Shown: positions 1 through 12,347 of the stretch, one piece after another | Layout: the number at the start of each line of letters is the position of its first letter | Position numbering within the stretch: position 1 is the first letter of the stretch | Assembly (NCBI GenBank): GCA_963969495.1 | Contig: OZ018319.1 | Coordinates: 209,644,247-209,708,246 of the forward strand | DNA: 64,000 bases | DNA from: Ceratothoa steindachneri | Taxonomy: Eukaryota; Arthropoda; Malacostraca; Isopoda; Cymothoidae | Reading direction: 5' to 3' | The notes under the pieces: model-generated | Databases searched by the model: none | The model's input: only the letters and a program-made list of their open reading frames with translations | What the model was told of the DNA's origin: nothing | Position numbers and translations under genes: made by a program

Positions 1-666
1 GATCCAATCAACAGAGAGCAATAGAACGAGATTCACAATAGAAAAATCTTTATCCATTTCATTACAATAAGGCAATGAATCACCAAATGAATTAGGAAAG
101 AGGGTAAGAATAACAAAACCTAAAACAAGATACACTCAATATAATACTTAAAAAATACCAAATAGTATAGAATTTGATTAAACTTTAGATTTGAGTGACA
201 TATCGAAAGTGGGCACTGAACAGAACTGGTGAAGAAGAGAATTTTCAAAAAATTTCTAGCAGCCGAAATTAGAATTAAGGAGAGGATACAATGGAGAAGG
301 ATTTGGCATGTAAGCAAAAGGTATCCTCTGAATGTGCTCTTTGCTAATGCAAATGGTTATTGCAGTATGTCTCCAAACACCTTAATCAATATGTTCAAAA
401 TATGTTTACTTGATAGATCGAATAAAAATTATTGAGATAATTAAATTATTCTTTAATTGAAATTTTAATTAGAATTAACCTCGAACTGATTACTAAATTT
501 TAACGACGTAGTTCATAATTGATTTCAACATAATTTTGAGGTTAAGGTTGTTAAAATCTATTCTTTATCGGGTAAATCTCTGACTTTGAAACTTTGAAGC
601 CAAACCAAGATTAATGATCAAGATCATTCATTTATCGAGTTAAGATAGAAATAGTTTGTGTTTATA
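1..666. other. AT-rich spacer, nothing recognised
   Basis: Both strands contain only short open frames with no motif I recognise. The last bases (about 661-668) are a short TA-rich stretch that served as the target of the Tc1-like element beginning at 669. Confidence 0.5.
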
Positions 667-668
667 TA

Positions 669-2075
669 CAGTGGCGGCAACAAAAAAAGTGACATGTGAC
701 AATTCGGGGAAAATGAAACAGAAAAATGTAACTTACATATTTTATTATGAATATTTCATGAAAGTTAATACTTGGTCATGTTGCCCTTGCACTTGATGAC
801 CATCGTAAGTCGATTGGGCATTGATTCAACCAGGTTTGCGAAGTAGGTGGGGTCGATCGTAACCTAGATCTTCTTCAGTGATTCAATCAGGTCCTTGATG
901 CTGCCGGGTGCTGTCTCTTGAACTTTGGTTTTCATGAGATTCCAAGAAATCTCAATAGGATTTAGGTCCGGGGAATTACCAGGCCACTCCAAAACACTAA
1001 TATTATTATCATTAAAGAACTTTTTTACTAACTGGAACCTGTGAGCAGGGGCACGACCATGCATGAAAAATTCACACTGATGAATTTCCCAAAATGGCAG
1101 CATGTGCTGCCTCAAAACTTCGAGATAGTTAGCCCCCCTCATGGCTACATTCTTGGGAAGGAAGTACAGACCTCCTCTACCCTTGTTTCCACTAAAGGCA
1201 CCCCACACCATCACACTATCATGGTGCTTCACAGTTTTCACGGTATATTTTGGGTCATACCGAGACACATTGCTGGGACGACGCACGATCTTTGACTCTC
1301 CTCTGACCAGTCTAAAGGTGTTCTCATCACTGAACATGACCTTCTTCCAATGGGCAGCTGCCCAATGTTTATAGGTCTTGCAAAAATTGAGCCTTTTCAT
1401 CTTCATAGCCTTGGTAAGAAGTGGCTTCTTGGCAGCGCGGCGAGCCGGTAGGCCTAAGTCCTTCTGTAAGCGATGACGGATGGTCCTGAGGGCGACGTTC
1501 TGGAGGAGGTCTGGGTGTTTTTTCTTGATTGAAGCGGAGGTTACAGAAGGGTCTGACATCACTTCACGCCTTAGGATATTATCAGTCCTTGGAGATGTCT
1601 TCCTAGCTGCACCAGTGCCCTCATTCCTCTTTGGTATGGTACCTGGTGGCAATAACTCAGCTGCCCATTTTAGGCGATAAATCGTATTTCTTGAGGTTCC
1701 TAAATCTGCTGCTACATCAATAAAAGACTTTCGCTGCTCAAATAGGGTCAAGGCACAGCTTTCCTCTGTCATAGAAAGCTTTTACTGCCCCATTGTATCC
1801 ATTTACACAGAAGTTATTGCAGGTCAAATGTAGCTACGAATGCAGGAAATCAGCACGCTGGAGCGCCGTACACTAAAACCTCACTGTACGAGCTCAAACG
1901 AGACACTTGAGTTGCAATAAAGCGCAGTTCTGTTGTCTTAGCTCAGGAGAGTCGTCCGTTCGCGGCATAAGCCCCGCCCCTTTTCATTGGCTTGTTGGCA
2001 AGTAAAATCGTGAAAGCGATTTTGTGTATCGATTTCTGTTGCCAATTTTCAATGTCACTTTTTTTGTTGCCGCCA

Positions 2076-2078
<3 letters not shown>
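669..2078 (-). mobile_element. Tc1-like DNA transposon, intact ends
   Basis: A 1410-bp element bounded by perfect 26-bp terminal inverted repeats (669-694 and 2053-2078) that start CAGTGGCGGCAAC. Both ends are flanked by TA (667-668 and 2079-2080), the duplicated target dinucleotide of Tc1/mariner elements, and the insertion lies in a TA tract. The transposase reads on the minus strand (1772 to 765). The left flank is a short TA run and the right flank a long (TA)n array, consistent with insertion into a microsatellite or later expansion on one side. The ends look competent, but the encoded transposase does not, so movement would need a transposase supplied by another copy. Confidence 0.93.
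765..1772 (-). pseudogene. Tc1-like transposase (DD34E), inactivated
   Basis: The frame opens at 1772 with a tandem helix-turn-helix N-terminus (residues about 1-110) and continues as a DDE domain. The first catalytic Asp is residue 149 (FSDENTF) and the Glu is residue 274 (SPDLNPIE). The second Asp, expected at 239 in a QDxAPAH-type motif, is replaced: the sequence reads MHGRAPAH with Gly at that place. The 239-274 spacing has 34 residues between, giving the DD34E signature. An in-frame TAG at 864-866 truncates the protein at 302 residues. Beyond it the same frame continues 32 codons to a family-typical end (VIKCKGNMTKY) and a TAA at 765-767, so full length would be about 335 residues. Two independent lesions show this copy is dead. 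Confidence 0.93.

Positions 2079-2131
<53 letters not shown>
2079..2131. repeat. (TA)n microsatellite
   Basis: About 26 uninterrupted TA units directly at the right end of the Tc1-like element. It also abuts the half-palindrome repeat that begins at 2132, so one array contacts two mobile sequences. Confidence 0.97.
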
Positions 2132-2134
<3 letters not shown>

Positions 2135-2340
2135 TGTAGATGGGTAGCAGTCTTACTTAAATGCATATTTTGTTGAAGACCATGGTATATTTCGCCTTGA
2201 TCAATTCCCTTTGCCAAATTTCTATTGTTCTAACTGTATTTTTTAGTCCACCTGCAAGATGGTAGATCACTTGTCCTATATTCATCTCTCTTTTTAATGA
2301 ATGGATTTGGTAAAAACCAAACTAAATTGCTAAGCTTTCG
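2132..2340 (-). repeat. Half copy of the palindromic repeat at 63.4-63.8 kb; possible PLE terminal repeat
   Basis: This stretch (from TAGTGTAGATGGGTAGCAG to GCTAAGCTTTCG) matches, with scattered differences, each arm of the palindrome at 63446-63844; shared landmarks are GTTGAAGACCA, CAAGATGGT, TTTGGTAAAAACC and AAATTGCTAAGC. Here only one arm is present and (TA)n abuts its outer end, as at the 63.8-kb copy. On the minus strand, positions 2367-2332 read GATGA, a small hairpin, GAAA and then AGCTT. This resembles the hammerhead-like ends of Penelope-like elements, but the C and U of the CUGANGA box are missing. Assignment to PLE termini is inference; the relationship to the 63-kb palindrome is seen directly. 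Confidence 0.65.
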
Positions 2341-2594
2341 AACTTATTCGATCATCTTTGGAGCTTCTCTAGGTATTCTTTCCTCCTCTACCGATGAAAT
2401 GTGGGGAGTAAGAATCAGGCTTTATGAAAAGAAAACGGTTTTTAGGGGATATTTTTTCCGCCTCGCTTAAGCGTAACGTAAAGTAAAATTACAACATATG
2501 TCGCGGTAAGTATATAGCACAAAATAATACCACCCGCTTCTTATAGCCCCCTGTGGAACGCCCTAGTTACCACCAGGGAAGATCAAGTTTCAGT

Positions 2595-3839
<1,245 letters not shown>

Positions 3840-3919
3840 AGCGAAAAGAGTTTCGAACGCGCTTCCTGCTTCGCTGCAGAACCGTTAGCGACAGTCTTAA
3901 ACTACTCGGACACCCTGAG
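3840..3919 (-). tRNA. Degenerate tRNA-Ser(GCU)-like sequence (pseudo-tRNA or SINE head)
   Basis: Read on the minus strand from 3919: an A-box-like stretch TGTCCGAGTAGTTTAAGAC (the tRNA-Ser/Leu type), a 5-bp anticodon stem GACTG/CGGTT, a 7-nt loop TCGCTAA with anticodon GCT, a long variable arm that pairs as CTGC/GCAG, and a T loop with TTCGAA (plus strand 3852-3857). These are class II tRNA-Ser features. The T stem pairs poorly and the acceptor strands do not pair, so this is probably a pseudogene or the head of an old tRNA-derived SINE rather than a working tRNA gene. I see no clear SINE tail. Confidence 0.5.
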
Positions 3920-5404
3920 TCCCAAAACAACGCTATTTAAACAAAGCATTCAAACCATTCGCCTGAACTTCTAGCGCGTTACATTTTCATCTCGCTCTTA
4001 CCAAGAATATCTCCGGAAAGAAACAATAAATTAAAGGGGAAAAGATAAAAATGCAGTGCGCCAAAGCTTAAGAGAATATTTGGGATAAAGATTGATTTTT
4101 TCACCGTAAACACCCACAAATCATTGTTGATCCATGGCACAAAAAAGGAATAAAATTTGTATCTAGTTTTAAACGTCCCTAATATAACAGAATGCAATAA
4201 ATTACCAATGATGAAAAACCAATAAATCCTGAGGCAAATGCGATTATTCTTCATCGAGATAATGTACTGTCATTAATTGGATTCATCTTTATTGCTGCCA
4301 AAACTAAATTTTTCACAATCCTTTAATTCCTCTCTGCCCTTGGGTGGTCATAGAAATAAGATAGGTAGGGGGCAACTGATAATAGTCATTTTCATTGAAT
4401 CGACATTCGTTTTCTTCAGTCTCCCTTATGAGAGTCGTTTTCTTTAAACAGAAGTTTCCATGGCGGGGTTTGGCAATTTCCATTGATCACCTGTCTGTCC
4501 CCATTTGATTGCGTTAGATTAAATTATTGAAATTTACTTATATTTATTTTTAAAATAGGGTAGAGGAAAAGGGATAGAGAAGAAAAGTATTAATCTTGTA
4601 AAGTAGAGAAAGAGAGAGAGAATAATATGGGAGAGGGAGTGTAAGGGAAGTAAAACTGGTAGTCCCATTAGAAAGATTGAGAAGTGAGTCCATTAATTTT
4701 GCGATGTCCATTACAGGAGCAACTCTGAAGAAATAGAAGCTGTTTTGATGCCTTCCCTGGAGTTTGGCGCGCGCCGGGATTTCTTGAGCTAATAGAGTCT
4801 GTTTACACGCGGCTCAGACACACTCACACCGCTTTACTTACAAAGATTTAAATCAACCTTAAACCTTTATGCTTACATATAACATGTGCTTTAATACTGT
4901 TATCTCTTCCTCTCTATCCTTCATTAATTGTAGGGTATCATATAACTAATTAATGCTACAATCAAAACGTCTTTGCTTTTAGAGGTAAATTGAGCGGGAC
5001 AGAAATCGTTGCAACTAACAAGTGTATTTACAGTGGATTAGAAGTTGTAAAACAGGCAGATGAACGGTAACGGTGCAAAATAGAAGAAATATGAAGTAGA
5101 AAGGATTATTTAAAAACGCTAAAGCGAATACCAACGAGTGCACGCCTGAAAGATTAGCATTAGAAACAATATAAAGCGCGCAAGAAAAAGCATTTGCAAA
5201 CATTCTTAGTAACCATTAGACAACCTAAAATTGGTTTAACAAATATAAGCTCATTTCACATCCACTACCATAGATAAGCACGCCCTCTTAACTACCATAA
5301 GGAAATAACCACTTATAATGTTCATATCAATGCGAAGGAGCTGTAGAGGACGAAGGAAACTGATGAGAGAGCTCAGGTTTTCCATCTGTATTGGTTTTTG
5401 ATAA
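3920..5404. other. AT-rich spacer
   Basis: A purine-rich GAGA-type stretch lies near 4600-4640. No coding region or element terminus was recognised. Confidence 0.45.
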
Positions 5405-5950
5405 AGATGCCTTTATGGAATAGTTACCCACATTCTCACTTTATTAAACAAGCACATTATAAAAAGTTACCCACATTCTCATTGTATTCAAAGGCAATTG
5501 CCAACCTTCCCACATAATCGAAAAGGTCTTTATGAAAATGGATACTCACCTTGCTACTCTATCCAAATTACCATTATGAAATTGCTTACCCACATGCCCA
5601 CTTTACCTAAAAGGCCATTAATATGAGTAATTAACTACATTTGGGCTTTTTTAACAAATGCAGATATAAAAATGGTTACCCACTTTCTCACTGTCTCCAA
5701 AAAGCCATTACATACGTGGTTATCTACTTTAGCACTTATTTCAATAATGCATTAATAAAAAATAGTTACTCACGTTTTCACTCTATCCAAAAAGCTGTTA
5801 TAAAAGACGTTATAAATATAATTTTATCCTCTTCTAACTGCATCCAAATGCCATATATGAAAATGGTTCGAAACATTGACATAATATCCCCAAACCGTTA
5901 AAAAATTGTTGTCCACTTCCTATTGAATGCAAGAGACCATTATATAACTG
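5405..5950 (+). repeat. Degenerate ~44-bp satellite, segment 1
   Basis: Tandem units of about 43-45 bp with a consensus like CCATTATAAAAATGG then TTACCCACCTTCCCACT then GTATCCAAAAGG. Neighbouring units differ at many positions, so the array is old. Each unit carries a short inverted repeat, CCATT paired with AATGG across an A/T spacer. Confidence 0.85.
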
Positions 5951-6930
5951 TGTGAAGCCAGAACAAAGAGGATAATTAGATTACTGTTTTATATAGCAAT
6001 ATATCGCGTTATATATCGTTCAGTCCGATCTCTCGGATTCGCGTAATTCATCTTTGCATATAGTCGTGTACATAACGCAGACATTATGGTATAACTCTTA
6101 AAGGCTCTATTCGTCTGGCCTCCTTTAGACCTTGCCCGTACTTGAGCTCGAACTTAATTTATGTCATAATTTAGAACTTAAAACTTAATTAAAGAACTTT
6201 TGGAAAGTGAAATAAGATCTAGTTCAATAATAATTCTATTTTTGCTTTGGTGACTTCAATATCCTGAGGTTCCTCAATCTTCCTGCTTCAAGGCCTTATT
6301 AAACGGGAAAACAGCCGTTGCGCATTCTCCTCGTTAATCACAATTCCTCTCGATTAAATAACTCCCGAAATACCGGCATTCTATCCTAGTGTGGTCTATC
6401 CCCGTCCTCCGGGCTATTTGACCCCGTGGCTAGAATAAAAACACCCCTCGGCTTAATGCACCCCATAGCAATCAATAAATTAACTCTCGTGGGAAATAAG
6501 GAAGGGCAACGAAAACCAACCGGGGCATCTGTATCAACCTGAGTTCTTGCCAAAAGATTACGCGATAACTCGTTAATCTATCACCATTACTGGCAACCAG
6601 CGTCCCCCTTCCAAGGCTCTTGGGTTGTCCTCACGATTACCTTCAAGGTTCCCCCATAATTAAGGACAACCTTCAAGAGCCCCCCCTCCATACATATACC
6701 GTTGTCACTTCCAAGGACTCTAGTTTTAATGCATATAAAAGCTCCCTCCCATTTTACCTTATCCACCCAAGCATTCCTAGGCTCTTACGGCATACAAGGT
6801 GACAGGTTGATAGTGCGGCCACCAGCCTCTCCAGATCTCAACCCAATCAACTATTTTTGGTTCATCATTAAACAAGATATTTATGCCGATGGACATCAAT
6901 TATCGTCGAAATTATAGGGCAATATAAATA
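5951..6930. other. Non-satellite island inside the satellite
   Basis: The 44-bp periodicity stops near 5950 and resumes near 6930. The island has higher GC than its surroundings and a TATA-like CATATAAAAG near 6729-6738. It ends with a Tc1-like transposase fragment, described separately. It begins TGTGTGAAG, which could be an LTR start, but I found no matching end or target duplication, so its nature is unknown. Confidence 0.5.
6797..6915 (+). pseudogene. Tc1-like transposase C-terminal fragment
   Basis: One plus-strand frame reads RPPASPDLNPINYFWFIIKQ and then DIYADGHQL, the conserved block around the last catalytic residue of Tc1-like transposases (SPDLNPIE followed by W-I-K). The catalytic Glu of NPIE is Asn here. 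Only about 40 codons remain and no ends were seen. It sits at the right edge of the island in the satellite. Confidence 0.7.
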
Positions 6931-9117
6931 TAATTAGCCACTTTTCAACTCTTTCCAAAGGATATATTATGCAAATGAATACTCAGCCTTCATACTCTAC
7001 CTAAAATTCGATTATGAATATGGTTCCCCACCTTCGCACATTATCCATAAGTCCATTTTTAAAATTTTACCCACCTTCCCACTATATTCATAAACTATTA
7101 TTAAGATGGTTCCTCACTTTGCCAATCTATCCAGAAGGAAACTATAACAATGATTACCCCTTTAGCCACATTATCCAAACGTTCATTATAAAAATGGTTA
7201 TTTACCTTCCCAAACTATCTAAAATTTCTTTATAAAAATGGGTAAAGAAACTTTCCTATCTAGGAGTCCATCTCCAAAATGGTCAGGTCACTTCTCACTG
7301 TATCTCGAAGTCCACGTTTAAAAATGGGCAGGCCCTTTCCCAATCTATTAAAAAAGCAGTTATAAAAAAGACTACCCTCCTTCCCACTTCAACCAAAAAT
7401 ACAATTATTTAGCTTACCACTCTATCGAAAATATATTTAGAAAAATGTCGAATTACCCTCTAACTATAATCAAAATGTCATTTCATAAATGGTTATGCAG
7501 TTTGCTTCTTACTGTATCAAAAGTGCCTTTAAGAAGATGGCTATACACCTTCACAATCTATTGAAAAATCCGTTATAAAAAGAGATAACCATAACCATAA
7601 TAAAAGAGATAACCCACTTTCCCAATGTATCCAAAGAGCCAGTATTCAAATGGTCCCCAACCTTCACAAAATAGCCAATTAACCATTAGAAAAATGGTTA
7701 CCCACCGTCACACTCTGTCCAAAATGCATTATAAAATGATATATCATCTCCAAGTATCTAGAGGCCATTTGAAAGCGATGTTTCAAAATCTCTCACTGTA
7801 CCCAAAAAGGCAAATAGAAAAATTATTTCCCCACCTTCATGACTTATCTCAAAAACCATTATGCAAATGGTTACACATATTCCTAGTGTATCCAAAGTCT
7901 CTTAAACGTAAGAGATAACCACCGTCTCAATATATGCTTAATATATGCTCAATATATATAGTGGTTCCCCACCTACTAATTTTATCCCAAATACCATTAT
8001 TAATTGGTTACGCACCTTTGAAAAAATTGTTCACGACCTTTCCACTCTATCCAAAAAGGATATTATAAAAGTGTTCCACGCTTTCTATCCAAAAAGCCAA
8101 AATTAAATGATTACCAACCTTCGCTGTGTATCCTAAAAGCAAAAATTAAATGATTACCAACCTTCGCTGTGTATCCAAAAACCATTATAAAAATGATTGC
8201 TGATATCGCAGATTATCCAAAAGGGTTACGCATTATAAAAGGGTTTCAAAAATTTCTATTCTATACATAAAGTGTTTATAAAATTAGATACTCACCGTCC
8301 CATTCTATCCAGAAAGTTATTATAATAACGAGTGTCCACTTTCTCACTCTATCAAAAAGCTATTATCAAAATGATTCTATACTTTTAAGCCGTATTCAAA
8401 AGGCTATTATATAAATGGGCTTCTAATTTAAAACTGTATACAAAAGGCCATTATTTAAATGGCACTCAACTTCGTAGTGTATCTCAAAAGCCATTATACA
8501 AATTGCATCCTTCCTTCCCGTATTACTCAAAATTCATTTTATAAAATGCTTACCCACTATCTCAGTCTACCCTAAAGGTCATTATTTAATGGTTAAAAAG
8601 GTTCTCTCTGTATTTAAAACGATTTTATAGAAATGGTCACACACCTTCCCATTGTATAGAAAATTTATTATAAAAACTTTATCCACCTTACGAATGTATC
8701 CAAAGAGCCCTTAATAGATGATTACTCTCTCCAATCGTATCCAAAATGCCATTATAAATATGGTTACCCACTTTCATGCAGTATCAAAAATATCCCCATA
8801 TAAATAGTTACCCTCCTTACAACTGTATCCTCAAACCTATTATAAAAACGGTTACCCACATTTCAAATATCTCAAAAAAGCGGTTATAAAAATTGCTATC
8901 TACCTTTTCATTGTATAAAAAAGCCATTGTAAAAAAGGTTCACCTACTTTCCCACAGTATCAAAGGGCCGTTATAAAAATAGGTACTCACTTTCCCACTG
9001 TATCCTAATGGACCATATATAAATGGCTATCCACCTTTCCACTCTATCCAGGGAGCTGTTATAAAATATTTTCCCCACCTTCCCAAAGTATCCAAATATC
9101 GTTTGTATCCAAAAGGC
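6931..9117 (+). repeat. Degenerate ~44-bp satellite, segment 2
   Basis: The longest stretch of the array, about 2.2 kb or roughly 50 units, with the same orientation and consensus as segment 1. Near 8085-8180 there is a local direct duplication (AAATGATTACCAACCTTCGC occurs twice about 45 bp apart), showing that unit duplication has continued. It ends at AAAAGGCTCT where the LINE begins. Confidence 0.88.
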
Positions 9118-10351
9118 TCTTAAGGCTCTTTGAGCGTGTTTTGGCTAAGCGGCTATCCAAATACTATGAAAATTTTAGTTTATTAGCTGATTCTAAACTT
9201 AGATTCCGTAAGGATTTGGGAGCTTGTGAGTCACTGTTAACGCTGTCTCATGATCTGCAGTTTTTTTTCTGGACCGTGGGTTTGAATCTCGAGTCGTTAC
9301 TATTGATTTGAGTTCTGCTTTTAACGTAATAAACCAAAAGGCTTTGATCTATAAATTGAAACTTCTTGGTATTGGTAGAAATCTTCTTACAATCTCTACG
9401 GATGTCTTAAATAATAGATTTCAGTGTGCAATTGTTGATGGTATCTCTTCTGCTTCAGTGCCTGCTGTTTCTGGTGTTCCACAGGGCACTGTCCTTGGTC
9501 CTTTGTTTTTTATTATTTTTAATTCCGATATGGGCACTTATCTTAACAATAACCTTGTATCTTATGCCAATGATACTACACTTTACTCCTCTGTTAACTC
9601 TCCTAGTAACAGAGGTGAAGTTGCTGCGTCTTTGAACCGAGATTTGGCTAGGATCACTTATTGGTGTCAACTTTGGGGCATGAAACTTAACGTATTCTAT
9701 TACTATCAGAAGGTCCCGTATACTGGATGCACTTTATCCCTGTTTGCATATTTCTTCTGCACAGGTTGAGGAAGTTTCTAGTTTGCGTTTGTTAGGGGGT
9801 ATTTTTTTACTCTAAAGTGACATTTGAGAAGCACATCCGTTTCTTATCTTCCTTAATTGCCCAGAAGACGGGCTTACTTCGAAAATGCTTGAAAACCTTT
9901 GGTCGTGACTCCACAGTTATAAAATATTTTTATGCTTTCATCTTGCCTCATTTTGAGTACTGTGCTCTGCTCCTGTTTGGATGTCTGTGGCCAACTCCCA
10001 TTTGACAGTGCTGGATAGAGCTTTGAATTCTATTAAGTTCATCTATCCTGAGCTTTCCCTTGATTTGTACCATTGGCGGCAAGTCGGCACTCTTAGTGTT
10101 TTATTTAAAGTTTTTGATAGCAATCGGCATCCGTTACATAGTGTCTTGCCTGGACCTTTCAATCCTGTCCGTGTGACAAGATATACTCTTAGTCTTAATG
10201 ATTTTGCTATGAATCCTATGAATGCTTTGCATGGTGCAATTTTCTCGGTGTTTTGTTCCTTCATTGGTTAAAATTTGGAATCAATTACCCAATTATATGG
10301 TCTCTTCTCCTAATATCTCTCTATTTAAGTCTCGATTAAATGTTTATTTAT
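9118..10351 (+). pseudogene. LINE reverse transcriptase, frameshifted
   Basis: Conserved RT blocks appear in successive frames: FERVLAKRLSKY (9118-9170), LSSAFNVINQKALIYKLKLL (from 9308), SGVPQGTVLGPLFF (about 9470-9510), then SYANDTTLY (about 9560). The last is the catalytic YADD box with the first Asp changed to Asn. The later blocks TFEKHIRFLSS, AQKTGLLRK and LPHFEYCA (9815-9970) and the C-terminal LSLDLYHWR and LPGPFNPVRVTRYTLSLNDF (to about 10230) follow in other frames. At least three frameshifts separate them. The overall arrangement is CR1/Jockey-like; I cannot fix the clade. Confidence 0.85.
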
Positions 10352-10520
10352 TATAGTAACTCTTCATTTATTATTTGGGCTTACTAGAGGCCTATTTCCT
10401 TTTGTTGCCTCTGCCTTTCTCCAGTATCCCTGGTATTTTGTGCGAATTTAATTCTATTCTGTAGTATCTGTACCCTGTGGGAAGGCTTTTGTAGCTTGAT
10501 GATAGTGATAATAATAAATA
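9118..10520 (+). mobile_element. 5'-truncated LINE inserted in the satellite
   Basis: A non-LTR retrotransposon 3' part (RT domain to tail) inserted in the 44-bp satellite, which resumes at about 10545. It ends in a simple repeat-like tail near 10498-10520 (GATGATAGTGATAATAATAA), as in LINEs of the CR1/L2/Jockey groups. The 5' truncation is the usual outcome of incomplete target-primed reverse transcription. No clear target duplication was found. Confidence 0.8.
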
Positions 10521-10544
10521 TTAATTTTTTTTATATGTACATCC

Positions 10545-10840
10545 TTTCTTTATCCGAAATGCTATTATATAGGTTGTTACCCACCATCTCAATGTATCAA
10601 AAAGGTCATTGTAAAAATAGTTATCTACCTTTTTAACTTATCGAAAGGCCAATATGTAAATCGTTCAAAATCTTATCAATGTATAGAACTTGCCATTATA
10701 AAAAATGCTTGGCTACCTTCTCACTATATACGAGGTACAAAAGACCATTGGACAAATGGATACCTGCCTTCTGCTGTATCCAAAAGGCCGTTAATAAATT
10801 GTTGCCTACCTTCCCACTGTATCTATAGGCAGGTTTCTAA
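10545..10840 (+). repeat. Degenerate ~44-bp satellite, segment 3
   Basis: Six or seven further units with the same orientation and consensus, directly downstream of the LINE. The last recognisable unit ends near 10835. Confidence 0.8.
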
Positions 10841-10859
10841 TGATTTCCAATTTTCACAC

Positions 10860-11790
10860 TATCCTACCATCTTTAAGGAGGTCACGCCGATGAATATTGC
10901 ATCGCGGTATTCAGTCACTGAAATTCCATGAATATTTATACACGAGTTGGTCTTATATAGTTCACTCGTCGGGGAAAGACAGCCGTTCTTTATGATGAGA
11001 GCGCTCGCTGTCTTCCTCTTGTAATTAGTGATAATATTTAATTTCGTAGCAGATTTGTAAGGGAGACTTTCTGATTTACGATGGCTTTGAGCGTTTCCAT
11101 CTCTTTGGGGGCCGGTCGATTGGTTATACTTCTACAAGGGCCAACGAGCAATAATTGCAGTCAAGTCTGTTTTCGCTTTATAGCAGTATTGATGGAGTCC
11201 TACGAATAGCCGTTGATTGCCAGCATGCGAGATACTCTCTTTAGTTTAAATCAACGACAAACTATGACAAGGAATGGGAAAAAGCCTTTTAGACGAGGAT
11301 GTTGATGGCCAATCTCTTGTAGTATTCTAGATACACAGGATAGTCATCGTACACCTGGATTGTAAAGTTACATGCGTTAGAGTGGGCAAGAAATGGTGGG
11401 AAGAATTGATCATCAGCTCCGTAGGTGGAATTCAATAAAATTACTCTTGAAGGCCTCTAAATTGGTTTCAGTGTAAGGTTTTCTTAAGATGTTATTTGTG
11501 GCTGCACCCATATAGAAGTTGGAAAAAAGAACAAGATTGGGTGAGCTCATGTGATGCCGTCAATTTCTAAATACATTTTTCCGTCGGGACCGTAGAATGG
11601 GGCTACCTTCTTGCATGCTTAAAGGAGCTGCGGCACGAAATCTTCGGAGATTGTGAGGGTGAGCTGCTTTCACTGTGGTAAATTAAGTTGAAAATCACTT
11701 CAATAGTTTCATCCACGGGGAATTTATGAACAAAGATTAGACATCTATGGAAACTAGTAAACCTGCAGATCAAGATGTTTAAATTGTATT
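10860..11790 (-). pseudogene. Penelope-like element (PLE) fragment: RT core to start of GIY-YIG
   Basis: Minus-strand frames carry PLE landmarks in order from 11790: FPVDETIEVIFNLIYH (counterpart of the SLFTNVPxxET block), EKCIYLEIDG-type residues, LFSNFYMGAATNNILRKP spread over two frames, then the linker with TNYKRKTASALIIKN and finally FIGVTS near 10880, where the YIG part of a GIY-YIG nuclease would start. Several frameshifts and stops break it. PLEs encode an RT joined to a C-terminal GIY-YIG endonuclease; this copy is truncated at both ends. A second PLE fragment in opposite orientation follows at 12020. Confidence 0.7.
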
Positions 11791-12019
11791 GGAAGTGATG
11801 ATTAAATTAAGATGTTTTTCAAAGTGATAAGTGTATTGTTGTTTTCTTTATGATGGGAGAAAGAGGGTTACTTGGTTTGTGTATTTTTATATTAACATAT
11901 GCATATCCAAACTTGAAGTTACTTTATTATAAATGTAGCTTCTCTCATTTGGGGATGCTGTTGTTTCGTCTAATTAGTTGGTTTAGTTTCATTTTTAAAT
12001 CATTGGTGGATTCCGTGTC

Positions 12020-12347
12020 TCATCCTGAAGTGCAGGTGGACTACAGGAGAGCAATCTGTCCTGTAAGAATATTCCGTAACTGAAAGCAACGCGATTGTCC
12101 ATACATCGGCATGACCACCACAACCATATCGAATGGCTTGACCTCTCATCTACAGGATGAAGCTATCAAAAGACATTCAGGTTCACCAATTACTTTTAAA
12201 CAGAGAAATGTTTGCACAAACACCTCTGTACTCCTACGCATTTGTAATCGTCGACGTCTGAAAATGGCTAAATCCTTCATCATCTGGCAGAAGAAATTTA
12301 CAATCAATGCACAACTTCGGCCAGAGACCATCTTATCAGCCAATTAA
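12020..12347 (+). pseudogene. PLE GIY-YIG endonuclease fragment
   Basis: From 12103 the frame reads YIGMTTTTISNGLTSHLQDE and then AIKRHSG, NRRRLKMAKSF and QLRPETIL, ending at TAA 12345-12347. YIGMTTTTxSxRLxxHLQxGAIKxH is the GIY-YIG module of Penelope-like elements. The preceding GIY half is scrambled (AICPVRIFRN) by a frameshift. Fifteen bases after the stop there is a CTGAAGA box (12362-12368), the first half of a hammerhead core, but no GAAA partner follows. It may be the other half of the oppositely oriented fragment at 10.9-11.8 kb, split by inversion. Confidence 0.75.

Noticed and set aside
5405..9117. CRISPR-like array in the 44-bp satellite
   Set aside because: Units are contiguous with no unique spacers, diverge continuously, and the DNA is eukaryotic.
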